A stretch of 64,000 bases of DNA from Macropodus opercularis (GCA_030770545.1 CM061100.1:3603501-3667500), one strand, 5' to 3'. Shown: positions 26,876 through 40,700, numbered from the stretch's first letter. The notes: generated by a model not told the origin, from the letters alone. Numbers and translations are program-made.

Positions 26876-26999
26876 TTGATGGTGATGGACTGGCGGCCTG
26901 TCCAGGGTCTAGCATTCCTTTTGTCCAATTACAGCTACAGCTAGGATTGGCTCAAGCACCCCATGCAATGGGAAGGGCTGATGGGATAATGGATGGATG
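26876..26999. repeat. degenerate fish interspersed repeat ending in GGATGGATG
   Basis: It contains GATGGACTGGCGGCCTGTCC, AGCTAGGATTGGCTCAAGCA and a terminal ATAATGGATGGATG. This is the usual 3' end of fish L2/Maui-like retroelements and their dependent SINEs, so the plus strand is the probable element sense. No coding part of a retrotransposon is attached. Confidence 0.55.
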
Positions 27000-28469
27000 C
27001 TTGGTAGGCGGTATGAAAGCGCTGAGGTGTGGAGAAAAAGGACAGGATTAACGCTTCATTTCCCGTCTCCGCCTCTTACAGCGTGGAGACAAACACACCT
27101 GCAAACACACATGTTCATTCACTGAGATCAATGGCTGACGTCAGGTGATGAGCAGGACGAGCGCCCATCTGCCGGGCTGCCTTTGTGCCTGTTTGACGCT
27201 GAACATCCAAGTCAAACAATGCTGTTATGACAGGTAAGCTCTAGATCTCAGTCATGTGGTGCAGCTCTGTCCTCTTTCAGCGCACACACTGAAATAATAA
27301 ATGTTTCCACTGCATGGATCCATGTCACGAAGGATAATAGTAGAAGTGTTGAAATCTGCACAAAGCATGAGGGGGAGTCCGTCTGTCTGATCATAACAGA
27401 CAGTGTTTGATAGACACCCCTGTATACATGCGATATGATATGACACACATGCTTCTGCAGCTTTGTGTTAATTCATGCCTGCTCAGCGTACACGCTTTTG
27501 CTTGTGCACACTCAACCTGTCCAAGCATTTCCGCCCTTGAAGGCCCGTCTCCGGCTTTTCTGGTACTTGGCGTCTTTTAAAAGCAGCAGTCTAACTACTG
27601 ATTTATACTTCAGAGAGACAGAGACTGAGTGGGAGCGTGAAGGGAGAGGAAAAGGGAGCGAGTGCGTGTCGATTTCACTCGACGTTTTCTCGTCTGCATC
27701 AGCCGCCTGGGTGTTTTACTGCAGCAGCGCAGAATGTTTCATTGCATTGTTTTTTGCCAATTAAACAGGCGCTAATATACGTCACAATGCCTGAGCTGAG
27801 GGGCTCTGGGCTTCCAGGTCGCTATCTCTGCAGCGTGCAGAGCAAACTAGGTTACTCTGTCTACATAAAAAAAAACAAGTTGATTGCAGCACATCAGAAC
27901 TAAAGAAACCCGAGCAAGCCAGTAGCTGTCGTTGGAGCTCAACAGATGTAGCTCCCTTCGCTAAATCAGCTCCTGGAAAGTTGTCAACACAGCTCGAGCA
28001 GAAGTGCTGCCTCTCTTCTCTTGTCTGTTATAGTCGTCTTTTTTCCCCTTCCCTCTGTGTTTAGTGTTTGCTGACTGGCTGTGGAGATAATGAGCAGGGT
28101 GTTTCTTCCCTTTCTTTTCATACCCCTGTCCACATCCTCTTTTGCACTGCCACACACGTTCACACGTCATAGATCATTATTCATTACTATACACTAAGGC
28201 TGTATAGCTTTGACGAGTTTCGAAGAGTTTCAAAAAGCAGCGCTGATTCGAGCCTTAGAGCAGAGCACAATTGAAACTTTGCACACAATGTGCTTAAGTC
28301 CATTATTCTCATTTAGCACAGCTTCAAGGTCGACAGCGCCCGTGCGTTTTGTGTTTGTCCTCTCCTTGCTCACATGGGCTCCTTTCTCTGTTGATACCCT
28401 GGCTTCCTCCCACAGCTCACAGACATACAATCAGGTGGATTAGAGATGCTAAATTTCCCACAGGAATGA

Positions 28470-28580
28470 ATGGGAGTGTGTGCGTGTGTTTATCTGTCAA
28501 TCTGTGTTAGCTCTGTGATAGACTGGCAACATGTCCAGGGCTTTCCCTGCCTTCTGCATAGAGTGTGCTGGTGTAGCATC
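28470..28580. repeat. degenerate fish interspersed repeat fragment
   Basis: CTGTGATAGACTGGCAACAT followed by GTCCAGGGCTTTCCCTGCCT matches the same tail type as the copy at 26876-26999, with the end of the repeat missing or decayed. Confidence 0.45.
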
Positions 28581-31500
28581 CAACTCTTTCCCCATTGTCG
28601 GTCTGTCTGATGAAAACTCAAACTCCTTTTTTTGCTTAGATTCAACATTTGTGACTAAGTAATTAAGTACAACTTTTGCGATCACTTGGCTGCTACAGCG
28701 AAGGTGCATGTGTGCTTGTATACGTAGGTGCAGTAAGTAGGGCAGTTCTGCATTAATAATAGCCTGCCACAATGTATTTTTAAAGCACAGTTAGCAATTA
28801 GTCATGACTTAAACCTCGTCCCACTTCCAAATGCAATCTACTAAACTTTACGTTATTTCAGAAAATCTGTGCCAAAACTTAACAAATAGAAAACAAAACA
28901 CTTCTCTCTGCCTGCGACACTTAAACCTTATGTAAGACACGTGTTTCCAGCTGTGAGAGGCTCCTTCACAAACATGACATATTAAAAGATGCATATTGAT
29001 ATTTTGAAGCATCATTTTGGCACATTTAATAATAAACTCACTGAACAATGCTACGGTAAAGTAAACGCCTTACGACTTATGACATTCTGGACAGCAGGCA
29101 GACTGTGTCTGGACGAAATCAAGCAGACGTGTGCTTCGAAAACACGATTTAAATTATACAATAAATAAATGTAAACATTACTTAAAGATGCACTAATGTG
29201 TTAATCAATGGCTCACATCAGTAATCGTTGCTCATGGGTTGAATAATGGGTGGGTTCTGCTCCTCTGCGCCTCCTTTACCTCACCCACTGACTTTCTCAT
29301 GCTACTCCATCCAAGTCTCTGTTAGGCAGCTTTGGCTTCGGGCAGCACAATCCTAATTCAATTACTCACAGCCTTAATCACTGATCCTGTTAAAAGGCCC
29401 TTGTGTGAATTGTAAATTGGAAAGCTATGCAGTTAAGCCATGTTGCAGGACTTTTCAAGCCAGCAGTACAGTAACCCCCTCACCCAGGAGCTGGCATGAA
29501 CTAGTGTGACACCCACAGACCAGACTGTCGCACTCCACACCTAGTTCATAATAACATGCTCCTGTCAAAACTGGGCCGAACCCGTGAATAGACAGTGACG
29601 CATCCTGGTCAACTGCCATATCTTCAGATTACACCTACCAGTGCAGTTGACCAGCATTACACACTGAGATAGTGCAACAAGTTGTGTGAAGAGGCAGTCA
29701 CCCAGAGGACAGATTTTACTGTGTGGGATTTGAAAACCAAAATGGATGCGTGATAATATTAAAATGTTACTAACAACTTATTATGAATGCCTGAAGGAGC
29801 GTAAGCACAGGAGTGATACTGAACATGGCACATTTGTGCAAAGGGAAAAATGGAGCAAGACCCTCAAACAGCCCTTAAATGTCTCGGACCCGAGTGAGAT
29901 AAAGAAAAGATGAGCACTGACATTTAGTCCTCTAAAGTGCACAAAGGTGGAACGGAAGCTGAGGCTGACTGCTAAGAGGATAATACAAAGAAGTGCAATT
30001 GTTCTGTGTCGCTACATCACAGCGTTGCCTTATACACTCCCATGGTCTTTGTGCTGTGAGCTCACCTCTCAGGCTGAGGGCGCCTGCATGCAGCCCCCTG
30101 GGATTCTGGCAGCTAATGGAGACGGAGGTGCGAGATGAGGAGTGGTCAGGCTCACAGCGCACCCCTGCAGCCAGCATCATTTGATGCTCTTTGGCCGTCT
30201 TTACCCTGGCCTCGGACTTAAATGTCAATCAGGAGCACTGGAGGCCCGGGCACAGCGAGGCGAAGGCTTGCACCGCGAAGACGGCTCGACCTCATACCAT
30301 TTGAAAGCACCACGAGTGGAGTGAAAGCAACAGAAAGGAAGGTGAGTTTGGGGACTGAGACCTTCGCTGTCATGGCGCTAGGACAGAGCCGTTTTGAAAG
30401 GGAAGCAGCTGTGCTTTCCAAAAGTCAAAGCCGCCTCCCTGTAGTGTTCCAAAGAGCAGCGCAACAATGCCCACCTCAGCACATAAATAATTCCTACGCG
30501 TTAGTGTTTGCATCCACAAATGTGCGCACATAATTACAACACCAGTGAACTCACACCATGAACTCGTGTTGAAATGCATTTTAAGTCGCAGAAAGCGCAT
30601 CCAGCTCCGTTCTCCCAGTTTCCAGCGACCCCATTCAGCTTTTCCCGACCTTGTCAACATGTGTCTGTTCATGGCAGTGACAGAGTATTCTATTCTCATG
30701 CAATATTGAGTAGGTTATGACCTACACATTTTGTCCTCTTCGTGCAACGGCTCCCCATCTTCAATCTCCACTGACTTTTATCTAACCCCCACACTCTTAC
30801 CTCTAGCCATCCATTTTAATTCCGCCATGAAAAGCTCACATGAAAAATCTCTTTTCTGTGTTAACAAAAGGGGCTGAAGATAGCGCATTGTTGTGGTGGT
30901 ATTTTTCCCTCCTTCCCAGTTAAATGTATTCAGTCACTTAAGCCTCGCTGATCCCCTCCCTCTTTCCCCAACTCTCAGATGTGAGACAGACGGAGGGGCC
31001 TGACTGCTGGCCAAGGTTAACAGAGCCTTAAACTGTGTTTGAGCTCTGCATCACACGCCCACCACCGCAGAGATCAAACACTGTTCTTCTCCCGGCTCCC
31101 ACTGACATCTCACAACCAACAAAACTGTCTCGCTTCTCCTTTCGTTGCCCTGTCTACCGTGAACTGCATCCAGCCCACAGCAGACCCGATCGGACTCTCA
31201 GCCAAGTGTGAAACCTGCCTGTGTGAGCCAACGTGAGCCTTCCCACATTCATTAGACAATTCGATCCTGAATATCTGAGCGTGGTCATTGATTGTTGCAC
31301 AGTGAATCAGAAATCTCCTTCAGTTTCACTGATCACTTAAGCAGCAGAATGAAGTTCCCATCAAGCACATGACAACTTTTTAGTCATAAGTGTGTAACTG
31401 TATTGACTTTTCCCTAAGGCTTTGTCGACGTCTAACTTAAATTCCTGCTATCAGCTCAACTTTATTGTTTCACTGAATCTCATCAGGAAAACAGCGATTT

Positions 31501-34080
31501 CATCATTGTGAAGCCAGATTCTGTTACACTGAGCTAATCCCTCTCAAATTGCATTTGATCAGCACTCTGTCCACCTGCCCATTGCTATGCCGCGCATGAA
31601 GCAGAGCTTCGGGATACAAACGTAGCCAGTAGTTCATGAGCACCACAGTGTGGCGCAGAGGAGAACTGCAGTGCTGTGTTGGGGGGAGGGGGGGCAAAGA
31701 TCCAGACTGACATGATAACTGTCAATCATTTCTCAAAGTGGATGCCGTCATATTTCTCGCCATCACCCCTTCCTATAAGCGCAAACACGCCTTTGCCTTA
31801 ATTGAGGGAGAACTCAATGTCTCGCAATTGTGTATTTTAAAGCTGAGCAGTGTAATTGGATTTTGAGCTGGACACTCCTCTGTGATTCAAACGTAGTCTG
31901 TCAAGGAAGAAAACAGACGTGCTGTGATTGTGCGGTGAGTCTTATCCTGTTCTCACATGTCCGCCTTGCTTAGTAGTTCATTGTTTTCAGTCTGTGACTT
32001 TATCGTGGCCTCAGGGAAGCTATTCCTTCCACTCCTTCCCCTACGCCTACACTGTCTTTCTCTCTGGCTGCTCACACAACCGGCACTTTGCACTTGTTTG
32101 GGTGTGGTTTCTGCTGTGCAAGCAAGAGCACAAGGGAGTAGGCCTAATGAAAGCCAGTGTAAATATAAACCCCTGACTGTCAAGGCCTCTGTTTAATAAC
32201 TGATAAAGAAAAAAAGTTGACACTGAGGCGAGTTGCATAAGCCATGTATGAAGTCCCTAACAATATATAATGAACTCTTTGTAGTTTCATGCATTCCTCT
32301 GCATTCTTGGATGCTTGACAAGCATTCAAGCTGACCCAGATCACTCAGAGAATGTGGATCATTCTGTCAGTCAGATCAATTATTCATAGAAAGATGACAG
32401 GATACGCTTGCTTCATCCTCATACGCCAAAGACATAATCTACATGTTTGCTTCTTAATAGCTAGGATAATGCGCAGCACTAAGTAGGCAAAAGCCACGGT
32501 CAGCAGTTTACTCAAGTCACCATTAAATCAGAAGCCATCCTTCCTCATCTCTTCTGGTTTATTGCTTTATTCCTTCCTGCTGTAAGAACAAGGGTTAGTC
32601 AGGGAATGCTAAACAAGGGAAGAATAAATAGCTGCATCCGTTGAATTCAGCGGTCTCTGTGTTCCCAACAGGGGGCTCCCTACTTCAGTTTAACTTGTAC
32701 ACAAGTTGTCAGTCAAACTGAACTAAAAACTGAACTAATGTCCACAGATGACAAAGCACACTTCAGATTTCTCATGACGGTAATTTAAATGAATATTTGT
32801 GGAAGAACCGTAGAAAGCTTTAATTGTGGTTTTGCTATGAACCACTAAAGTTAAGTATAAGTTAAAAGGCAACCCAGAGTTTGAGTGAATTTCAGTTTTC
32901 TGGGGGAAGAAAAACCCTGCTACAAATAGAAATCCAAAATTAGGATACAGTTATTACATACAATAATCAATCAAGTTTCTTGATCTTGATCAGTGGAAGC
33001 ACTGATATAAGTCATATATGCTGAAACACTGTGATGTTAGAATATAACAGCACAAAAGAACAAAAGACACAACATTTGTAAGTTAGAGACGAGCAAAGGG
33101 CTGGATCTGGCTTGACCATAATTCTACCCTTTAAGATTTACAAGAATAATAACATTTAACTTCAAAAAGAATATTGTAAAAATATGAGAACTGTTCTTAG
33201 AAAAAGTATGTTGATATCACAATTTTCAATATGTGGCTGAAGTCATGAATCACCACTAGCTGATGGATTTCACAGTAATCTTCCAACATTCACCTGAAAG
33301 CTTATGTCTGTGTCGCAACTTTATCCATTATTATATGCTAAAATGAGTAAAAATCTGTTGTTCAAAAAAATGCTACTTTATTGTACTGTATTTTATGTGC
33401 ATATGTAAATCACCATCTATCATCATTCATACTGGAGATGAGACTGTGTTGCTTCCTCTGACATGACTTCAGAATGAGAGAGAAATGTATTTAAAGCATT
33501 TCAACAGCTTAACAGGACGTTTCATTTGTATTAGTCTTTTGGGCGAAAATGGTTGCAACAGATTAATTTCACAGCCACCTCTTCCATATCAGTTTAAATG
33601 TTTAAGTGACGTTTTTGTTAGACAGGCAATGCAACAACAAAAATTACAAAATTATGTGACTCAGTTGCAAAGACTAAAAAAAGATATTATGCATGGAATA
33701 TTTCCATAAGTGCAGAATGTACCTGAATATTTCCTTGTCCCCAGTTTGCACTGACATCATGTCTTTGGCTAAGCAAAACACCACAACCTCCAACGTCTCA
33801 TTCTGGCGATTACGTCTCCTATAACACGTCCCACTGGCAAACGCACCCACGAACTGAAGAGAGTTGCTGGCTCTAACATCTGCAGTGTGTTTCCTCACTC
33901 AACATCTGGCTTTCTTCATTTACTTGCCAGTGTTTTTGCTTAAGGGGTTGGACCGATGTCTATGTTTGGCATTTCATGTTTCCACCATTTATTGCAACAG
34001 AGTTCTGACAAAACAAACAAAGGACGCTTGTGTTTTTATTATAAAATTATAAGCAACACAACGTCAGTAAATTGTCAACA

Positions 34081-34100
34081 GACAGACAGACAGACAGACA

Positions 34101-34168
<68 letters not shown>

Positions 34169-34175
34169 GGCAGGC

Positions 34176-34260
<85 letters not shown>
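34081..34260. repeat. 180-bp compound tetranucleotide array GACA/GGCA/GATA
   Basis: Counted directly the array is (GACA)6 (GGCA)8 (GACA)8 (GGCA)2 (GATA)21 with no interruptions. All blocks keep the same register and can be related by single transitions in the unit (G-A-C-A, G-G-C-A, G-A-T-A). Long open frames on both strands across it are artefacts of the repeat. GATA/GACA arrays are the class known as Bkm repeats in vertebrates. Confidence 0.98.
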
Positions 34261-34262
<2 letters not shown>

Positions 34263-34379
34263 GGAAATAGTGAATAAAAACCAGTGACTTCGGGTGCAGC
34301 GACTGAACAGTTTTACTCCTTGCACTGATATTGAAACACACCCAAGCTCCTGCTGACAGATTAAAGTGGCTAATTCCTG

Positions 34380-34696
34380 CCGCTGGGGGGCGCTGTTACA
34401 CTGGACGAGCGCTCAATGTGAATCTAGGTTCAAGGCATGAACGTGTTGTGTCGTGGTGTGTGCGTGTGTGGATGCGTGTATGTGTGTGTGAGTAAGCAGT
34501 GAAAATCACCAGGAGACGGACTGAGACAGTTTTCGACCGCACCAATGTGTGTGGCTTCTAAATACGTTACGTTAACCCTGGTGGAATCATCCCATGGAGC
34601 TAACAGCGACCTAAAATGAGGGAATAGTCCGAGGAATCACGGCGAAGCGAAGCTTTTGGCGAACTGCGAGTGGGATCACAGCTGCTGGCGACGAAA
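34380..34696 (+). promoter_or_regulatory. rapgef1: CpG-rich promoter and 5' UTR region of rapgef1
   Basis: CpG density rises sharply here compared with the AT-rich flank and stays high through about 35460, covering the first coding exon. No TATA box is obvious, which fits a broad CpG-type promoter. The transcription start cannot be fixed from sequence; the stretch 34560-34696 immediately before the start codon is probably 5' UTR. The pure tetranucleotide array ends at 34260, about 440 bp upstream of the start codon. Confidence 0.6.
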
Positions 34697-34724
34697 ATGT
34701 CGGGAAAAATAGAGAGCAAGCAAG
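34697..34724 (+). CDS. rapgef1: rapgef1 exon 1 (N-terminus MSGKIESKQ)
   Basis: The ATG at 34697 opens nine codons and ends at CAAG followed by the strong donor GTAAGT (34725). The exon ends in phase 1: the last G joins AC of exon 2 to give aspartate, so the protein reads ...SKQ-DSQRSHL. A C3G isoform beginning with MSGKIE-like residues followed by DSQRSH is known in mammals, which supports this start. Upstream context (ACGAAAATG) is acceptable for initiation because of the A at -3. Confidence 0.85.
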
Positions 34725-37700
34725 GTAAGTCCTGCCCGGCTGGACTCTCACTCCGCTCCGCCTCGGGAGCCTGGATAACGGGATCACTCACACGGGGGCC
34801 CGCCGGTTCCAGTGCGGGATGTGTGGGCCCATACGCGGGTAAACGGGGCTCCAGAGAAGGAATGTGTTCGGCGTGAGTGTGGTTTCACTGGGCCTTATGG
34901 ATTGTTCTTTTCTGGGCTGTCCAGTTCAAACACCCGTCGCCGTGCCAGCTAGCTGGCGTTAGCTAACGTTACTCTCTGGAGCGAAAGGCTTTATTTTTGT
35001 ACTGTGTAACCTCGGTGAGCAGAATTAGCCTTTTTGCTGAACAGTAAATGGTTTACAGGGTTAATGCTCGTGTAATTTTGTGACACAGATGTCGCTAAGT
35101 GGCTGTTAAAAAAATGCACTTTAATGCACAACCTCTCATTTAATGCTCCAGCTTCCATGGAGGTTCACCGGCATTTCGCCGTTCAGCGTAAATAAACGGT
35201 GTTTTCATCGTCTGGGGGCTTCACTAAAATGTAAGAATAAATCCCAGCTTTTCACTAGGGAAGAGGGAAAAAACAACACAAATAAATAATTTCACACACG
35301 GCGCTTGGGGTTAACGTGTTTTCTGCTTTAGTGGAGGTTCGCTAACGTTTAAGATGGGTTTGTAACGGTTGCTAGCATCGGCTAAACGTTAGCCTTTCAC
35401 CGGCTAACACTAGCTCCGCTGTTATCCAGTTGTGATGCATTCACGCCCAAGACCGTAATGTGCTTTCGCGTTGTGTTGCTCCCAACAGTGTGCACGTGGC
35501 ATTTTGTTTTGTGGTTGTGTGCTCTAGCGCCGTTCTAGACAACAAACAGAAGGACTGCGGATGAATGAGTGTGAGGGTAAACCGGGTGGTCTCGCTTCTG
35601 CCTGTGGAAGGAAACTTTATACCCGCCAGCCACACTCATCCCATTCCGCCAGCTGTCTCCACACACTGTCCTGCCCGGTGGTGCCTGCAGTGAAGGAGAT
35701 CCACATACACACCGACGCACAACTTGTACACAACTCCCAGTAGCAGGCGGGGAGGGAGTGTCGTCCTCAACCAGCTCAGTCATTTCTCATAGGCGTAAAA
35801 GTTTCCGATTCCTTTTTGTGCCTTGCAGACAGATGACTGCATATGGTCACAGCTAAATGAAAGCTCGCAGGCAGGATAGTTGGGGAGAAGGTGAATTAAG
35901 AGCGAATAAAGGCTCCTGCGTCCATCCTCTCAACTAGACCTGCTCACCCAGGCTGCCCAGGTGTGTTTACTGTAGCACGTTGGGGCCTGTGTCCCTTTGC
36001 TTGCCCAGAGGAGGCTCTGCTGGATTCATGTGAAACAGAAAGAGCAGTAACGGCTGGAGACAATATAAAAAAGGCAGCAGACATAGATTTATTGTCAGAC
36101 TATTAGAGAGAGAGAGAGAGAGTATGTGTGTGTGTGTGTATGGAAATAGGTGACATCAAAAGGATCCTGGTGTCTATGTGGGCTTAGCTGTCGAGATTCA
36201 GCCAAAGGGGGACCAGTTCTGGCCTTAACAGTAGGAGACGTGCCCCGAGGAGCAAATAATAGGCAAAAGAAAAATTAAATTCCATATGTAGAGAATTCTA
36301 CACACGGATAATTATGTGGGTAAGGATGTACTTAGTAACTACATCAACATCTGTCGCTGGCTTGTCCACTCTTAGGAGGTAAATTCTACCTGTCAGGCCC
36401 GCCCTCAGTATCCCGTTGTGTGGAGCTGCAGTCAGACTGTCACCTCCTGGGGGGAACGTGGGTGGTTCTCGTTTTAACACTGAACCCCTCTTTCTGTATA
36501 CCACCCACATGACTTCATGATTCTGGCAGCCAACTGTAATGCGTAAACAAATTCAGTGTCCAAGGTGGAGTTGCCTACAAACTGACAGCAGCCGATAGGC
36601 AGCCAAACATTCATGTTTCCTCAGCGCTTTCACCAGAGGAAATGAACTTTATGATGAAGGCAGAAAATATGGAAGTGTGTATAGTTGTCTGCGCTTGGTG
36701 TTATATTGGCCAGTTGATGTGTAAACACATGTAATGTGCGATACAAAATGCCTTGTGTGTGCTTATATTTTATATTCACACATAAATACAGCTTGACATG
36801 TTTCCAGTACTTCAGTTCATATTGCAGTTGACAGTGACACAATGGTTGAATGGTCACCTGCCTGGTAGTGTGTAAGGCATGAATGAAACGCGTAAATCAA
36901 TATTTGTGTATTATTATGAAGGAAAGAAGAACTTTTCATAGTACAAGTTTCTACTTTATAGTCATATAGATGGATTTGCAGCATGTATACTGTGTGTGTC
37001 CCTTTGCTCACAGAGACTGGTTGTTACACAACAGTTTTGGCATGTCAGTGTTTATAACAACGTTGTGTGAGCAGCAGTGTTTTATAATTAGCTTGTATAT
37101 CTCTCTCTTGCTGGATAGTCAATGATAGTAGTCAGCCACAGCGGAACTGATCCATCAGTTCCTTATTTTAGACTCCCAGCCCCTCCTTCATAGTGTGGGA
37201 GTGGGTATCTGTGTTTGCCTTTGGAAGGGTTTAAGTGTAATGCAAAAAGTTTACACTCAAACATTCCTAAAGTTAACACCGAAGTGTAAGTCATTTTGAT
37301 TGCTATGTGTTTGCTAAGTGGTTACTGCTTCGCTTCAGACTGAAATATCTTCTCGTGTGCTGTACAAAAACAAGTCCCACATACCTTAGTCACCAAAACC
37401 TTCTTCAAGACCTGAAGAAGTGCTGATTACAAAAGGGTCCCTGGACTATTAGGTCTGCGCATAATGCTGATGAGCGATCCCACTGTTGCGCAGGGCAAGC
37501 TATGGGTCTTGGTTTGACATGCTGCAATTTTGAGGTTTGATGGCAGCAAGCATTTCAGCCTCCTTTTTCCGCAGAATGAGAGGCTTGCTGTTCCCAGATA
37601 GGCTTTGCTGTGTTGTAATTAGTTTTTCTGTGTGTGTGTGTTTGTCTGGTGTATGGGAAAGCAAAAAGAGGGAGGGAATAGAGCTTAAGAAGAGAAAGAA

Positions 37701-40700
37701 AGAGGGTGGAGAAAGGTAGAGCACTGATGGGAATCGAGTACAGAGGGAGAATCACAGACTGAAATGGATGGATTACATGTTGGGTAATTGCTGAACCGGG
37801 TATCGATAAGCATTGAAAGGCTGTGGCTGAGAAAACAATCCAGCCTTGTGACATGAATATTTCCAAGGCCGCTCCATCTTCAACAACATCTTCAGAGGAG
37901 CTGAGGACGGCAGTTAAGATTGTTTTGCTGATGATGCCTCACTTGATTTTACTGTTGCATGCTGGCCAGGTGCTCTGCTCGGTTCCTTCAAACTGTTCAG
38001 TACTCCCCCCCTCTGTGGTTTGGACCCTCCCCAGGACCACTGACGACAGCTTCAACTCACATCACTCAGCGATTTTTGTTGACAACTATTTGATTCTAGA
38101 CAGCTGATTTGGCGGGAAACATCCTTTAAAATTCCTCATGCATTCTCCAAGTGCTATTTGTGGATTTTGCTTTTGAAGTGCTGAGTAACGTCACTGAGTC
38201 AAGTGACAATGATCATGAGGACCAGTTAGTTTGTGACTAACTCTCAGCAGTGGATATTGAGCGATAGCTGGGAAAATGCCAGTCTGACCCACACAACCGC
38301 AGTGTGCACAACGTGTAACCATCATTAACACCTCTGGATTAATAGCTGTGTGGACTCGCGGCTCTTGGATGGGCAACATAAGCTGGAGGAGCCAGGCCTC
38401 CTCCGAGGACACAGACTCCTCCGTACAAGGGGATCTAGATGAAGACACAGGTAAATTTGCTTCTCTAGGTGAATGCCTGCTAGAGTGTAACTATTGGACC
38501 AGTTCTTGCTGTTTACCGCTTTTTTATTTAATGCTGTCATTGGTTTATTATTCTTACGCAAAGAGGAGGCAAGACTGGAGAGAGAGAACACTAGACAGAA
38601 GCAGTTGGTTATGAGGATTTTAAAGTAACATCTTTTTATTTAATTTAGAATATTAATTAGTCTCAACCAGTGCCTCTCAATTATTACATGCATACTTGTC
38701 ACAGCAGTAAGTGAGATGAATAAACCGTGTACCGTTCACTGCAGCTAGATAGTAATGAAGAGATAGCTTCATTACGTATGTTCATCATGTGCACGTTATG
38801 GATTTGTTCAACAGTGTAAATAAAATCTGTGCATGCATTGTTTTTGGGGACGTGTACCTCTTTGCATAACCCTGGTACTGTGAGCTGCTGCCAGCTTTGG
38901 AGCTTTAATGTAAAATAGACTTGTTGGCAGAATGAAATGCAGGGGACATTCCTCGTTGTGCTTTTTGTGTTGTGTGGCTTTATGGAAGGCACTTATTTTC
39001 TCTGCTGAAGTCTTGGGTGGATCCAGCCTCAGGAGGCTGCTCTGCAGGGCCACAGCCTTCCATCACAGTCTGCCTTACTGCCTTATCACCTTCACGTTTT
39101 GTTGCCAGCCATAGCCACACTAATCTTGTTTCATCAGGTGAGGACATTCAGTTTGTCACGAGGCTGTGGTCCTAATCCTGTTACACAATTAAAAAACCTT
39201 GATTTGTTGCAGGGTATGGCTTAAAATCAAGCTACCTGCTTTGCTTCACCATGGTAGCTGAGCTTGCTTGTTGCTCCACATGTTTGCGGTGTATAGTGTT
39301 TTCATTTATTAATATTTACACTTAGATTGTGCTTTTCCTGTTAGGCTCTGTGAATAGATCTACACTGGAACACCAGTTGCACATAGAAGTTCAGTAAGGA
39401 AGGTACAGCTGCGAGTCCATCGTTGACTAATTACACAGTTCAGGGTCCCATAATGCTTTGTTTTGTAAACACACAGTCTGTGGCGCACTCAGCCTAATAA
39501 ATCTGTGTTTTATATATGAATAAGAAGCGTAAGTTGTGAGGAGAGACATCGCTACAAAACACGTGTACTGTGTCTATAATTAGTTTAGTTTGCTTCCGTT
39601 CATTCCACCTATGCCAAACACATTTATTATTCTTTGTAAATATTTTTTATTTGATGGCCTTTTTGCGTCTTTTCAATTGAAGTTTCTTTTAACTGGAAGT
39701 GTGACCTGCTAAGTTTCGGTGGCTGTGAGCTGCCTTAACTAATGACAGGTAGAGTGTGTAATTTATAAATAAAGAGACAGAATTAACCACAGAATGACAC
39801 ATCGTTCAGTGCCGTGGAGCTGTACAGGCTGAACACTGTGAATACTTTTATAGCACAGTTGGCTTGGAATTTGTGAACGTTTACTTCAAGGATCAGAAAA
39901 AGGGCTGATTTTTCTTTTCAGAACATTTTCTTTACTAATATGTATTAATTTAGTACTTAGTTGTGAAAATGCTTTGTGTTCTTTTTATAACAATATAATT
40001 AGATCGACTGTGGTTGCTCCTGGGTGGATAAGTGTAATTTTATACTTGATATTAGAACTAAAAGTAGCAGGACTGAGAAATATTAGTGAAACTAAACACA
40101 TTTTCTGTTCTTGTTTTGTAGCAGGTTTCATTTGTAGATGTACTGAATACACCTATCACAGACAGCAAGGAGTTACTCAATGCATGTGTGGAGTAATGGA
40201 CTTGCAGGGTAAAAACATAAATGACACGTATGTCATAGTAGTAGAGATACTATGATTTTGAAGCGTAGCAGTATTTGTTTTTGACATTGAAGATATTAAA
40301 TCTGTAGCTTGTAGTATGTATATCACATAATGTACTGAAACAGACAGTTTTGAATAAAGAAAATAAATGTGTCCATCCCTAAATGAAGTTAAAGAGAAAC
40401 ACCAATGTCGAGTGGCCTTCGTGACTGAAAGCAATAAACTCTAGATCTGAGGGAAAAGGCAGAGCTGAAGAAAAAAGGGTTTTATGTCAAGTGCTGCCTC
40501 TGTGGACACATACTGGTCATAGCTGGGTCAGAGAACTGCCATACAGTTAAGGGGATGTCCCACAGTTGCTGTCGGTTTCCAATGCCAGTCTAAATCAGGA
40601 ATGAAGAGGGAAGTTGACATTGCTTGCCTGCTACTCATCATGTGGACTTGCAGGCATTAAGGGGCATGGATGGTGTTTGGACAGTGAGTGGTTGTGACTA

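Larger units (their letters stand above)
19971..34080. other. intergenic stretch without supported genes
   Basis: Contains the repeats listed separately, a (TTACA)n tract, an alternating purine-pyrimidine tract at 25275-25298 and a candidate regulatory block at 25480-25860. No splice-supported coding exon was found on either strand. Confidence 0.5.

Noticed and set aside
30222..30349. Coding-like segment ending at a strong GTGAGT donor, possible upstream first exon of rapgef1
   Set aside because: It would end in phase 0 whereas exon 2 needs phase 1, so it cannot supply the N-terminus; a non-coding first exon remains possible but is unsupported.
33485..33709. 74-codon frame with a helical Gln/Lys-rich end
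   Set aside because: AT-rich, no family match, no splice sites and no promoter; probably chance.
34047..34341. Open frames of 77-92 codons (Ser-Ile-Tyr-Leu and Asp-Arg-Gln repeats)
   Set aside because: Produced entirely by the tetranucleotide array; not proteins, and not a CRISPR because there are no spacers.
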